Source: Naumovozyma dairenensis CBS 421 (taxonomy: Eukaryota; Ascomycota; Saccharomycetes; Saccharomycetales; Saccharomycetaceae). From it: a stretch of 64,000 bases of DNA. The position numbers and the translations under genes were made by a program. The notes under the pieces were generated by a model. That model had not been told where the DNA came from. It made no database searches and saw only the letters and a list, made by a program, of their open reading frames with translations. The DNA is taken from assembly GCF_000227115.2 (NCBI RefSeq), contig NC_016479.1:923014-987013 (forward strand). The letters are read 5' to 3'. Below, piece after piece: positions 40,691-50,996 of the stretch; positions within the stretch are counted from its first letter, which is position 1; every line of letters starts with the position of its first letter.

Positions 40691-43546
40691 TTAAGCATTT
40701 GAGGTGGAGGAAACGTATTCTAATATTATACTTAAAGAATCCTTTTGATCTTCATTTAAGGATTGAATGATCTGTTGATATCTATTAGGGTTTTCTCCCT
40801 CTACCTGTTTGAAGAAAGAATGAACTTCATTGAACATATTCATTTGATCTAAAACGGTTTCTTTCATATCATCATCGATTTCATCGATATATTCTTCTTC
40901 TTCTTCTGGAGTCAATGTATCATCTGTACCTAAACCTTCTCCCTTAGCAATAATATCACGTCTTCTAATTGCAGCTGGTAGTTCGCTAACTAGCGTAACT
41001 AATTTAGAAGATAATGAACTCATGTACGCGTTCATGCAACTTGGTAATTCAGACATTCTAAATAAGGTTAATATGGCTAATATTTGTAACTTAGTGGAAA
41101 AAACATTGAAAAAGCGAGCTTCAAACCATTGCTTCATGAACTCCATTGTAAATCCAAGTTTTTCACATGTTTGTAAAGTTTCAATTGGTTTGGCAATAAT
41201 GTTCGCTAAAGTTAATTTGACTATAAGCTTTTCTTCAATCTCCAGATCGTCATTTGATATTGTTCTAATTGCTTCTTCAAACAATGGAGTATCCCTCATG
41301 GATAAAGCATATAAAGTAAGTAATTTGAAAATAGATTCAACATCGTAGTCAATACCACTAGTTAATTTAGCTGCCAGTATTTCCAGGAATGGTTGCACAT
41401 AATCTTGATTGGTTGGGAACCCTTGTAAAATTATTGTTTCGAAAAATATTTCAAAACCTTCAAAGTAATCCATCGCATATGTTTGAAATGAATCCAATAA
41501 ATCATGGAATGATTCCCAAATTGGAGGCGTAAGTTGACCATGTAATAACTTAGATGATAACGCTAATGAATCCATCAAATCAACCAGTTCAGATTGGAAT
41601 GCAATTTGAGCATTTACTTGAAGGAATTTGACAACTGGTTCAAAAATATCAATCAAAGAAACTTTAGACATGGACATAACCATCGTAGACATTGTTTGTA
41701 ACATCGAGGAAGCTTGTATCTCCAAATCAGGATCTCCCGTAGAGTAAGAACCGTTACTATTTTCTAATATAGTTTGATCGATTTGTAAGAATTGATTGAC
41801 TAAACCTTGTGCCAAATCAGTAGCGTATGGTGTTAATTCATCCGCAAACTTTTCTACAAAGACTTCCATTACTTCAGGAAAGATATCAATTTCAAATTCT
41901 TTAGCAAACTTTAATAACTTTTCCATGATTCCGGGCACTTGTGAAGCAATTGAGGAGTGGATTTGTGGATTAGAAACAACTAAGGATCTTAATGCATCAG
42001 CCGCTTCCACTTGGACAGGTATTGAATCACTATTCAAGAAATGTGTATAAGCAGCTTCGAAAATTTTCGATAGAACTTCCATATCGGTAAAAGTATTTGC
42101 ATACAATGCTACTGTTTCGAGCCCTCTTGGAACTAAAAATGGGTAATTATTCTGTGAGATGAGACCGTATATATATTTACCGAACACCATTTCAATATCA
42201 GCGTTAGATGAATCATCCAACAATTCAAATGCAACAGACATGATTTTCATGGCACCTTCTTGTTTATATGCAAGTTGTCTATCATTAACATTCTCTGAGA
42301 AGCTTCCGAGTATTCCATTGGCAAAAGATAGGATGTAGTTCAAATGTTCTGGATGTTTATGGCCTAAGTTGAAGATAAAGTCCGATGCGGCAACATCCGC
42401 GGTCGATGACTCTTTGTTTATGTCATAATAACGTCTTGTGTATTCTTCTGGATCATCATCAAATAATTCAACACTAGTATCTGAAGAACAAACACAAAGG
42501 AAGATAAGATTTTCAAAAATGACTTTAATATGTGGTTGTAATAAAGGATAAAGTTCATCAACAGATATACATTTGCCTAAAAATTCAACCAAATAATAAA
42601 GAGAGGCCTCGCCCAACCAGATCGAGCCAGTCCCCCATTGTTCGATAATTTTGAAATAACTTTCCAAAATAGTAGGAATGATGGAAGTGAACACGTACTG
42701 AATAAGTTCATCTGTGATGATTTTTGTAGATTTTGAATATTTGTGAATGAATCTATTCAAATTTCCGAATCCCCATTTGTTAACTTTTACTCTTTTATCT
42801 AAGGATCTATCAGATGGGTCGAGGTCCAAAACTTCCTTTGGAAATGGCTTGCTACAAATGAAAAGGTGTAATTGAATCCAGGAATTCAATTTTTTCAAAT
42901 CTTTGAAGTAACTAGGAAAATTATTCAAACATGCAAACTTAAATGATTTCAAAATCAAATAGAGCAATTCACTTGATCTATAATCAGGAGCGTTGACTAA
43001 TTGGGAAGTTAATTGTTCGATTATTGGGAATAATTGTTCTACCACATTATCTATATAAGAACGTTTGTCAATCATATCCCATCTGTGAACTTTACAAATG
43101 GTATGAATTAAGATAATACTTGGATATAAGTATTGATGATCACCACTTGTTAGCATTTGTTTGATTGTATCGAGTAAATCCCATGGATCATTGTTATCTA
43201 AGATGCCTTTGATTGCTTCGACAATGTGTGGTCTGATATGATTATTTTCTGAAAACTTCACTAATGTTTGGATCAAATTGTCTTTGATTGCTTGTTGTTC
43301 ATCTTCTTTGATACCATCTGCTGCTTTGCTACCCCAAGATCTTTGAATTTTATTCTTGAAATAGATGACTGCAGATAATCTAGTTGTTTCTGGTATGGTA
43401 TCATTATTGATTGCCGCCAATAAATATGCTGTGAACCCAGGTTGCTGTTGGAAAGTGTATAGTTGGTTTTCTGCCTCTTTGATAACCTTGGCATCAGCAA
43501 CCATAGTTTGCCCAATGCACGCTAAAATGGCCTCGTCATTTGACAT
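40691..43546 (-). CDS. SXM1: Importin-beta-like transport receptor Sxm1 (Kap108)
   Basis: Karyopherin that imports cargo such as Lhp1 and ribosomal proteins. The 951-residue alpha-solenoid (S. cerevisiae 944) begins with an importin-beta N-terminal domain including AAINNDTIPETTRLSAVIYF, KNKIQRSW and DNLIQTLVKFS. It ends with an acidic stretch (EEEEEYIDEIDDD) near the C-terminus. The open frame reaches 43576, but that first codon is GTG; the ATG at 43546 (MSNDEAILACIG) is the start. Confidence 0.94.
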   Translation of the reverse strand: MSNDEAILACIGQTMVADAKVIKEAENQLYTFQQQPGFTAYLLAAINNDTIPETTRLSAVIYFKNKIQRSWGSKAADGIKEDEQQAIKDNLIQTLVKFSENNHIRPHIVEAIKGILDNNDPWDLLDTIKQMLTSGDHQYLYPSIILIHTICKVHRWDMIDKRSYIDNVVEQLFPIIEQLTSQLVNAPDYRSSELLYLILKSFKFACLNNFPSYFKDLKKLNSWIQLHLFICSKPFPKEVLDLDPSDRSLDKRVKVNKWGFGNLNRFIHKYSKSTKIITDELIQYVFTSIIPTILESYFKIIEQWGTGSIWLGEASLYYLVEFLGKCISVDELYPLLQPHIKVIFENLIFLCVCSSDTSVELFDDDPEEYTRRYYDINKESSTADVAASDFIFNLGHKHPEHLNYILSFANGILGSFSENVNDRQLAYKQEGAMKIMSVAFELLDDSSNADIEMVFGKYIYGLISQNNYPFLVPRGLETVALYANTFTDMEVLSKIFEAAYTHFLNSDSIPVQVEAADALRSLVVSNPQIHSSIASQVPGIMEKLLKFAKEFEIDIFPEVMEVFVEKFADELTPYATDLAQGLVNQFLQIDQTILENSNGSYSTGDPDLEIQASSMLQTMSTMVMSMSKVSLIDIFEPVVKFLQVNAQIAFQSELVDLMDSLALSSKLLHGQLTPPIWESFHDLLDSFQTYAMDYFEGFEIFFETIILQGFPTNQDYVQPFLEILAAKLTSGIDYDVESIFKLLTLYALSMRDTPLFEEAIRTISNDDLEIEEKLIVKLTLANIIAKPIETLQTCEKLGFTMEFMKQWFEARFFNVFSTKLQILAILTLFRMSELPSCMNAYMSSLSSKLVTLVSELPAAIRRRDIIAKGEGLGTDDTLTPEEEEEYIDEIDDDMKETVLDQMNMFNEVHSFFKQVEGENPNRYQQIIQSLNEDQKDSLSIILEYVSSTSNA

Positions 43547-44049
43547 CCTGCGAAATTTATTAGTTGTTATTTCCACACGCGAAATAATAAATCTATTCGG
43601 TAGTAATATCTTTTCGACGATTTGGCGTCTAAAAGTTCTAATGTATAATAGTGCTCGTTTCTTGAAATGTCATTTTGTAAAGGTTAACGTTACATGTTTA
43701 ACAAAGTTTTTTTTTTCAGGCATCGCCAAATTTACGATTTGTCGACCGAAAATTTGAAAGTTTAGGGAAGCTGAGACCCCCACCCGACACCATAAACCGG
43801 TACTTAAGCAATACAAGAAATAGATGAACGTGAGTTATATAGACACTAATATCTCATTTGTAAAAAAGTTTCGCATATCTACTTACACGCCAACATGAAG
43901 ACACTTTCTATTAATTATGTTATTTTGATAAGATTATAAATATAATGTTATGTCTTTGATACGTATATTATATACTTGTGCCTCTTGGGAAAAAGGTTAT
44001 AAACCGTTTCCTCTTGAAGAAATGGGCACGACATAGTATTTTTAACACA
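43547..44049. other. Spacer between SXM1 and RPT3
   Basis: 503 bp, mostly the SXM1 promoter side. It has a T9 tract near 43707-43716. No specific site was recognised. Confidence 0.4.
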
Positions 44050-45330
44050 TTATTTATAGAAATCAAACTTGTCAACATCGTTGTCTGTCTTCACTTGGGC
44101 AGTATATGCTTCTTCAAGATCGCTTTGAAGAATAACATATCTATTCTTCCTCACAGCACGCAGGCCTGCTTCCTGCATAATGGCCGCAATAACAGCACCA
44201 GATAGAGAGTCGTTACGAATAATTAATGAATCTAAGTCAGCTTCTGGCGCCAGCGACATCTTACTAGCAACTGTACCAAAAATTAAACGACGTTCACGTC
44301 TGTCACGCAAAGATGGGAATTCAATTTTTCTATCTAATCTACCTGGTCTCAAAAGCGCAGGATCTAAAGTGTCGGCTCTATTAGTTGCCATAATAACCTT
44401 CACATTAGTCGATTGGTCAAACCCGTCCATTTGTGTCAATAGTTCAATTAAAATACGCTGCACTTCACGATCAGAACCGGTTTGGGCATCGAAACGTTTT
44501 GTTGCAATGGAATCAACTTCATCGATAAATATAATAGATGGTGCATTTTCTCTGGCCAATCTGAAAACATCACGAACCATTCTTGGACCTTCACCTAAAT
44601 ATTTATGAACAAATTCAGAACCATTCACTCTGATAAATGCAGCATTGGTACTATTGGCCACTGCTTTAACTAACATAGTCTTACCGGTTCCAGGTGGACC
44701 ATATAGTAAAACACCTCTTGGTGGATCAATACCGATTTGTTCGTATAGATCACCTTGGACCAATGGTAATTCAACCGCTTCTCTTATTTCTTGCTTTTGC
44801 ATATCTAGCCCACCAACATCAGCATATGTAACATCTGGTTTTTCATTGGAACCCATGACAGATATACTAGAATCAGAATCTGGAGGCAAGATATCAACTA
44901 AAGCGTTTGAATGACGATGTAATGCGACGGACATGGAAGGCTTTAACAATTCACGATCTAAGGTTGATAGTATTCTAACGACATAACTCATCCCTGTAGT
45001 ACTTGATACAATCCCTGTATTTTGATCGATTGGTTCCAAAAATTGGCCTATAACAAGGGGAACAGATTGGATTCTTTTCACTTCTTCTTGAGCTCGCAAT
45101 AGTTCACGTTTCAAATGACGTTGTTCATCTTTAATATAGTCTTCTTGTAAAGTTAATAGTTCGTATTCCCTTTCCAATTTCTTTAATTTCAAGTATACAT
45201 CTGCGTTACCATTACTTGCACTAGTGGCACTGTCTTTGTTCAGTTGAGATAAAAGGGTACTATATGACTTAGATGTTGGCTTTTCTGCAGCAACGTTTTC
45301 TGAAGATGGGGCAATTCCTAGTTCTTCCAT
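44050..45330 (-). CDS. RPT3: 26S proteasome regulatory ATPase Rpt3
   Basis: One of six AAA ATPases of the 19S base that unfold substrates. The 426 residues (S. cerevisiae 428) show an N-terminal coiled coil (about 45-90), an OB domain, Walker A GPPGTGKT at 211-218, Walker [10 protein letters not shown] at 266-274 and the second region of homology [20 protein letters not shown]. The C-terminal FYK is the HbYX-type motif that docks into the 20S core. A PACE box lies upstream. Confidence 0.97.
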   Translation of the reverse strand: MEELGIAPSSENVAAEKPTSKSYSTLLSQLNKDSATSASNGNADVYLKLKKLEREYELLTLQEDYIKDEQRHLKRELLRAQEEVKRIQSVPLVIGQFLEPIDQNTGIVSSTTGMSYVVRILSTLDRELLKPSMSVALHRHSNALVDILPPDSDSSISVMGSNEKPDVTYADVGGLDMQKQEIREAVELPLVQGDLYEQIGIDPPRGVLLYGPPGTGKTMLVKAVANSTNAAFIRVNGSEFVHKYLGEGPRMVRDVFRLARENAPSIIFIDEVDSIATKRFDAQTGSDREVQRILIELLTQMDGFDQSTNVKVIMATNRADTLDPALLRPGRLDRKIEFPSLRDRRERRLIFGTVASKMSLAPEADLDSLIIRNDSLSGAVIAAIMQEAGLRAVRKNRYVILQSDLEEAYTAQVKTDNDVDKFDFYK

Positions 45331-45733
45331 TGTTCCTGATAACTATGTGGTTATTTGTTCCTAACTTAATGGTAGCTTCCTTTAATAACAGCTTCAGAAT
45401 ATGTGGATCTCTTTTGATTTTAAAATACTTGCATATATTGAAGTTTGCCACCGGATATTTTAAAGGGCAGGTTCCCATTTAATAAATCTAAAAATGTAAT
45501 TCTACACGGCGCCGCCAACAAACGTCACTCATAATCGTCAAGAATACATGTCATTAAAAAATCTACAAAGAGGCCGAATGTATACAAAATACGAAACACC
45601 TAATACATATAGAGAGAGCACGTGTTATAGTCATTTTATATTGTTCTTATCTAAGTGCTTATTTACATGGTTTCTAAGATAGGATATATACTGATAATAC
45701 GGCACACAGTGACAGAGCGTAATATGAAATGCA
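45331..45733. other. Spacer between RPT3 and SHE9
   Basis: 403 bp. It contains the PACE element (45444-45452) and one CACGTG at 45619-45624. Confidence 0.5.
45444..45452 (-). promoter_or_regulatory. PACE (Rpn4) element of RPT3
   Basis: The minus strand reads GGTGGCAAA, the exact proteasome-associated control element bound by Rpn4, 114 bp upstream of the RPT3 ATG. Confidence 0.9.
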
Positions 45734-47131
45734 CTATATGCGGGCAACAAAGGTTCCCAATGAAAGAACAATGCTGGAATAAATGTATACTTCTAAAGTA
45801 GTAAACTCTGTACTTTTTTGTAAATCAAAAAATGGCAATCTCTTTAATTTTCTGGCAAGCTGTGAAAACCAGTTTAGCAATATATGGAATGAAATGCGAA
45901 TGCGTTCGTTGGCTGAGCGAGCTCCCGCAACTAGAAGCCCAGTATCGCCAATAGGTTCTTCTTTTATAGGGCTAGGTATCAATTGGCTTTCTTCTGAGTT
46001 TACTGTGGAAGTACTATCTTCTTCTTCTAGTTCGGCCAAGATTCCTTTCTTAATATCATCCGATCGAGCTTTAATATTAGCATTCTCTGAAATCATCTCA
46101 GCTAGTTTCAGGTTATGTTCGAGAGAGTATTTGTCTAATGCAATTTTCACTTTATCTTCAAAGGACCTAGTAAGCCTTCTTCTTTTCCATGGCTCTAATA
46201 ACAGTTGCAAAATAAGGAAAAGAAAGATATTCATTCCCATCAATAAAAATGTCCCCCAAGTTGATGTTCTCCTAATCTTATCGGACCATATCTGTTCTTC
46301 GTGGTACCTAGTCAATATTGCTCTATATAACTCTTCATTTAATTGCTCCTCTTTAAGTTCAATATCCTTAACTTTTTCTTTCAATTTACTTTCACGCTTC
46401 GAATTAGACGAGTCATCCTTATAAAGTTGCGTGAACCGTTCCAAATCAGTAGGAGACCAAGAAGTTTTTCGTTGTAGCAATTCATTCAATTCTTTTTGTG
46501 ATTGCGTTCTTCGTTCAATTGCATCAGCATACTCAGATTTACATACTTTAACCTCTTTCTTGATAGTATCCAATTTTTGTTCCATAATAAGAATGCTATT
46601 CCTCAATTTTTGAATTGAAGAATAGCCGGTAACATCATTGAGAGCTCTAGTTGCGGTAAATAATGTTTCTTGTAAAGAGTCCAGATAAAATTCCAATTTC
46701 CTTGACCATTTTTTCCTATTCAATTCTCTTTCCGATGGTAAATCTTTAATCTTTTCGTGAGTATTTACATCTTCATTATAATTCAATCTAGAATCTTGTT
46801 GTTCCTTTTCTTGAGCTGCAATCTTTTCGTTGGCTTGCCTTATTGATTTTTTCATATTATCGATATGATATTTCGATTGATCACGGAATGATTTAGTCAT
46901 TTTTTTGAAACTTGATAGTTTTAATTTAGTTTCCAGCCATTTCTGTTCATTAATTAGCTTCTTTTTAGACTCTAATATTTTCTTCTTTAGTGGGGTCTCA
47001 TTCGATTGTTGAAATCCGTTGCCGGTCGTATTGAATTGTCGTGATGTTATTCGATATGAAGAAATGATATTCAATAGTGTTCGAGATTGAATCAGTGTTC
47101 TACCTGGTAACGACAAACTCCTTGTTATCAT
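45734..47131 (-). CDS. SHE9: Mitochondrial inner-membrane protein She9/Mdm33
   Basis: Inner-membrane protein needed for normal mitochondrial morphology, proposed to act in inner-membrane fission. The 465 residues (S. cerevisiae 456) start with an Arg/Ser-rich, acid-poor presequence. Long coiled coils span about 50-300 (LEFYLDSLQETLFTATRALND and RTSWSPTDLERFTQLYKDD are conserved landmarks). There are two membrane segments: one after STWGTFLLMGMNIFLFLILQ (about residue 295) and one at the extreme C-terminus. Confidence 0.92.
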   Translation of the reverse strand: MITRSLSLPGRTLIQSRTLLNIISSYRITSRQFNTTGNGFQQSNETPLKKKILESKKKLINEQKWLETKLKLSSFKKMTKSFRDQSKYHIDNMKKSIRQANEKIAAQEKEQQDSRLNYNEDVNTHEKIKDLPSERELNRKKWSRKLEFYLDSLQETLFTATRALNDVTGYSSIQKLRNSILIMEQKLDTIKKEVKVCKSEYADAIERRTQSQKELNELLQRKTSWSPTDLERFTQLYKDDSSNSKRESKLKEKVKDIELKEEQLNEELYRAILTRYHEEQIWSDKIRRTSTWGTFLLMGMNIFLFLILQLLLEPWKRRRLTRSFEDKVKIALDKYSLEHNLKLAEMISENANIKARSDDIKKGILAELEEEDSTSTVNSEESQLIPSPIKEEPIGDTGLLVAGARSANERIRISFHILLNWFSQLARKLKRLPFFDLQKSTEFTTLEVYIYSSIVLSLGTFVARI

Positions 47132-47938
47132 TTAACATAGGATATATATATGTAGGTTGAGTGCCTTTTATTATATGATATAGATATAAACCCAGCAAAC
47201 CGTTGACTAACAGGTACTTCTTTTTTGATTAAGCAATGATAAGCTTAACGTTACATATCATGACTTCCTTGGTAGAACCGGACTCATCTCGGAGAAATTT
47301 GAAATTCATTCGTTAATCTACCGAGGGAGGAGGATATATACCAGAGAATTTTCATACAGATGATAGATATCTTTGAATGGCGATATTAAAAATTAAAGAA
47401 GGACATTAGATAAATGCCAAGATGTATTTGCTATTCCATCATCCGATATATTTAATATCATGTAATTCGCAACTCCCAAAAAAGAGACTTCTCTGGAAGA
47501 TTAGCAATAGAGGTACCAACAATATTTTCTACAAGACTTAAATGGGTCTAATTCAGACTCTTTTTAATGACAATATAATAATTTATGAAAAAGAAACCAC
47601 GCCGTTCATGAATCACATATTTATAATGGCCTAAGGAAGAACACGCTGCATTCTCCCCTACTTATGATCTTAATTTGTAGGTGTACAATATGTATTCTAA
47701 TTAGATTAACCGCCCAGCCCGACTTAGACCATTTCCGGGTAGCGTTTTGAAAAATTTTGGAAAAAAAAAATTTTGGAAAACAAGAGTAAGCTCATCTCAT
47801 CTCATCTCATCTTAATCTTATCCTGAATAACTATTTGACATGAATTTACAAATTTGCCTGACCTTCAACACAGTATTTAGTTTAATATAAAGACCCTATC
47901 ATTAAAGTATCATTAACAGACAACTGCAAATTAAAAAA
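47132..47938. other. Divergent SHE9/PNO1 spacer
   Basis: 807 bp. The PNO1-proximal end has RRPE and PAC-like sites (listed separately). The rest is AT-rich with no gene seen. Confidence 0.5.
47749..47813 (+). promoter_or_regulatory. RRPE and tandem PAC-like cores upstream of PNO1
   Basis: TGAAAAATTTT at 47749-47759 is a full RRPE. A tandem CTCATC repeat follows at about 47791-47813, giving four overlapping PAC-like cores in the reverse orientation. Both lie 125-190 bp before the PNO1 ATG, in the order usual for ribosome-biogenesis promoters. The RRPE is exact, but the PAC match lacks the flanking GC. Confidence 0.7.
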
Positions 47939-48763
47939 ATGGTTGCACCTACCGCACTAAAAAACTCTGAAACCTTGCATGCAAATGCAACAACTTCTAG
48001 TAGAATAATCGGTTTAAACAACACTGAGAAAATAGAGGAAGACGACGACGATGACGACGACGTCTTAATAGACCAAGAAGAAACAGCAGCTCTCCCTTCA
48101 GGAGGACCTCCTACAAAAATACAAGGACAAAAGAAAGAATCTAAAGGTGTTGTGCTCGATGAACAAGGGAAACCACGTTTCAGTTCAGCTAACCAAAAAG
48201 GTAGTACGAAAGTTAAGCTAGAAAGTAGAAAAATCGCTGTACCACCTCATAGAATGACTCCTCTAAGAAACAGTTGGACTAAGATATATCCTCCTTTAGT
48301 AGATCATTTGAAATTACAAGTTAGAATGAATTTGAAAACTAAATCTGTGGAATTGAGAACTCATCCAAAACATACGACTGATCCAGGTGCTTTACAAAAA
48401 GGTGCCGATTTTATTAAAGCCTTCACATTGGGATTTGATTTGGATGATTCTATTGCATTGTTAAGATTAGATGATTTATATATTGAAACTTTTGAAATTA
48501 AAGATGTGAAAACATTGACTGGGGACCATTTGTCAAGAGCTATTGGTCGTATTGCCGGTAAAGATGGTAAGACAAAGTTTGCCATTGAAAATGCAACCAG
48601 AACAAGAATAGTCTTAGCAGACACTAAGATCCATATCCTTGGGGGGTTTACACATATCAGAATGGCCAGAGAATCTGTTGTTAGTTTGATTTTAGGTTCA
48701 CCACCAGGTAAAGTGTATGGTAATCTACGTACTGTTGCTTCTAGATTAAAAGAACGTTATTAG
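47939..48763 (+). CDS. PNO1: 18S rRNA maturation factor Pno1 (Dim2)
   Basis: KH-domain protein of the 90S and pre-40S particles; it binds near the 18S 3' end and recruits Dim1 and Nob1. The 274 residues equal the S. cerevisiae length. After an acidic, low-complexity N-terminus (to about residue 95), the conserved block starts at RMTPLRNSWTKIYPPLV. The KH region includes DHLSRAIGRIAGKDGKTKF and IHILGGFTHIRMARESVVSL. In S. cerevisiae it is YOR145C on chromosome XV, so its place between SHE9 and SPT3 differs. Confidence 0.97.
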   Translation: MVAPTALKNSETLHANATTSSRIIGLNNTEKIEEDDDDDDDVLIDQEETAALPSGGPPTKIQGQKKESKGVVLDEQGKPRFSSANQKGSTKVKLESRKIAVPPHRMTPLRNSWTKIYPPLVDHLKLQVRMNLKTKSVELRTHPKHTTDPGALQKGADFIKAFTLGFDLDDSIALLRLDDLYIETFEIKDVKTLTGDHLSRAIGRIAGKDGKTKFAIENATRTRIVLADTKIHILGGFTHIRMARESVVSLILGSPPGKVYGNLRTVASRLKERY

Positions 48764-48985
48764 TAGCATGGTATAAGAAAACTCTAATTCTGTATATTAA
48801 TAAAGTATCTACTTCATGACTATTACTATGTTTTCTATAATTTCCAGGGGAAAAAAAGATTAGTAAAATAAATAAATCATCTTCAATATTTACGATGTAG
48901 TCTATACAACAGGTTGCACTATGGCAAAACAAGTGATGCAGCATACTCTAATCCGGCTTTTATCTCTTGTCTTTTTGAGGCACTT

Positions 48986-49993
48986 TTACATAATTGCAGG
49001 TCTCGAAGTTAATTTGTTCCCTCGGAAATTTGTTAATGCTCTGTGTTTCATATCGATCGTCTGTAACACACGCCATGCCTCCTCTATATGTTTTGCTTTT
49101 AAGGGATTTACGACATTATCAGGCCCATCGAATAATCGTTTCTTTCTATGTAAAGTGGCGACTTCAAAATTTAAATCCTGATGTAAAGATTGTTGACGTT
49201 TTGCTTTTTCACTTTGTAAAAGTTGCTCTCTTTTCTTTATTTTTGATGCAGCTTCTGTCAATGAACATACTATTTCAAAAGTTAAGAAACCAAGGATATC
49301 AATAACATCATCATGCGGTTTACCCTCTGTCAATTGTGATATACCGGACCAATCCTTGAATCTTTTATTTTTTCTAAATGTAAAACTTGCTTGTCGACAA
49401 TCTGACCAATGCACATATTCTTCTCTAGTCATATTTCTCGTCCTATCATCTGCCATCTTCAACCGTTTCAACGTGGTAAAATTGGCTTCCCTTTCATCCT
49501 CGTCTAGTTCTTGATCGTCATCATTATTCTCCAGAGGTTGTTCATTAAACATAAACTGTACTTCCCAAGGTAATTTAATCTGTGATTTTTTAACTTTCAT
49601 CATATTCCCACCATCTTTATCATCTTTATCTCCAACTTTCTTCAAATCATCATCGTCTGCTCCACCAACACCACCTCCAGCTGCTGCTGTAGCGTTGGCT
49701 GCAGCATCTTGGTCCTTCGCATTCTTTCTTAAATCCTTCCATGAAAGGTACGTTCTTAGTCTATTGACCTTAGCTTTATCATGTCTGATTAAGAAAATGA
49801 CATCTTCAGGTAGTATACTTTTGCTCCCCCTAGAATGTGCAGTTTTATTAGCTTGTAACAAGATTTCAATTACTTGCCCTCGGACGATATCCTCTATTAA
49901 TGATGTGGTTTCTGGTGGAGGATCATTCGTTTCACCAGAAACGAACATCATTTGTTGGATCTCCACTCTATATTTATATTTGTTGTCTATCAT
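48986..49993 (-). CDS. SPT3: SAGA subunit Spt3
   Basis: Histone-fold subunit of the SAGA coactivator that helps deliver TBP to TATA promoters. The 335 residues (S. cerevisiae 337) have the paired histone folds: the first in about residues 5-95 (QQMMFVSGETNDPP, SILPEDVIFLIRHDKAKV) and the second in about 185-300 (EYVHWSDCRQASFTFRKNKRF, DILGFLTFEIV). A low-complexity Ala/Gly/Asp insertion sits at about 97-125. It converges with PNO1. Confidence 0.95.
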   Translation of the reverse strand: MIDNKYKYRVEIQQMMFVSGETNDPPPETTSLIEDIVRGQVIEILLQANKTAHSRGSKSILPEDVIFLIRHDKAKVNRLRTYLSWKDLRKNAKDQDAAANATAAAGGGVGGADDDDLKKVGDKDDKDGGNMMKVKKSQIKLPWEVQFMFNEQPLENNDDDQELDEDEREANFTTLKRLKMADDRTRNMTREEYVHWSDCRQASFTFRKNKRFKDWSGISQLTEGKPHDDVIDILGFLTFEIVCSLTEAASKIKKREQLLQSEKAKRQQSLHQDLNFEVATLHRKKRLFDGPDNVVNPLKAKHIEEAWRVLQTIDMKHRALTNFRGNKLTSRPAIM

Positions 49994-50603
49994 TAAGGAG
50001 ATGGACTGTATGGCTTGTGTCCTATCAAAGTGAAAGTCTAGCTTACTTCTTTAGTAAGATATTTTGAAGATAGCTGCTAAATAACCTTGTTAGTTAACCT
50101 TTCAAAACTTGATCATTCTAAGAATCATTCTACCTGCTAATTTCGGCGCTAAGTATGTAGGTTAAATTTTTTAATACATTCTGGCATGGTATGTAGTGAA
50201 ATAAACGCACCAACATCAACAAATTGTGCATATTCCGAAGTAATGAAAGAGACTAAATAATATAGATGAGTTGTACTAAGAAACTTTTATAGAATCCTGA
50301 TGATATACTTATAATCGTTTTGATGATTCACTCAGATTTATATCTCCCCAAAAAATATTTCCGCACAGCTCCCTGTTCATGGTTGCGGATCGGAGTATAA
50401 TCGAGGCATCTATTAAAGACGTATGATAGCCTACTACAATATCAAGCCAAATCGAATATAATCATTGCCATGTGAACATAATTCTTGGTATCAAAGATCT
50501 TTTCTCAATGAGCACAATAAGTTTTCCAATTTGGTATCGAGAAGAATCGCAGCATCTTTATGTTTATTCCAATGTCGGACCACCTTATTAAACAACCAAG
50601 TTC

Positions 50604-50675
50604 GCGCAAGTAGTTCAGTGGTTAGAATCCATGCTTCCCAAGCATGGGGCCCGGGTTCGATTCCCGGCTTGCGCA
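50604..50675 (+). tRNA. tRNA-Gly (anticodon CCC)
   Basis: A 72-nt cloverleaf. The acceptor arms GCGCAAG and CTTGCGC pair perfectly, with A as discriminator. The anticodon stem CATGC/GCATG encloses the loop TTCCCAA (anticodon CCC), and the T arm contains GGTTCGATTCC. No intron is present. A T7 run starting at 50676 serves as RNA polymerase III terminator. S. cerevisiae also has a tRNA-Gly(CCC) beside UBA2. Confidence 0.96.
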
Positions 50676-50682
50676 TTTTTTT
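50676..50682 (+). terminator. RNA polymerase III terminator of tRNA-Gly
   Basis: A run of seven T residues follows the tRNA discriminator base directly. Confidence 0.85.
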
Positions 50683-50996
50683 GATATTTTTTATAACAGA
50701 CTTCAAAGTAAAGTACCTTTTTCTTATAATAAGGAACGAATGATGTCGAGTATTAAAGCTACTTGCAGTTTTTATTCTTAAATGGTCTTCTAATTCATTT
50801 CGGATATTGTTGATGTTCACATTTGTTAGCGCGTTACATCAACTTTACCTGTTTTAAATTAAACTTTGTTGAACTCTGAAGAATCACGATATTTGAAAAA
50901 GTTTCGAAGAAGGAATCTTGAAAAGATAGATCACTCAGTCAAAACTCGTGGCTTAAACAAGATATATATCCTCAGTGTTTTCCCTAATTCTACAAA

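Larger units (their letters stand above)
49994..50996. other. Spacer between SPT3 and UBA2 containing a tRNA gene
   Basis: About 1 kb. Apart from the tRNA-Gly at 50604-50675, no feature was recognised. In S. cerevisiae the uncharacterised gene YDR391C lies here; no counterpart is seen. Confidence 0.5.
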
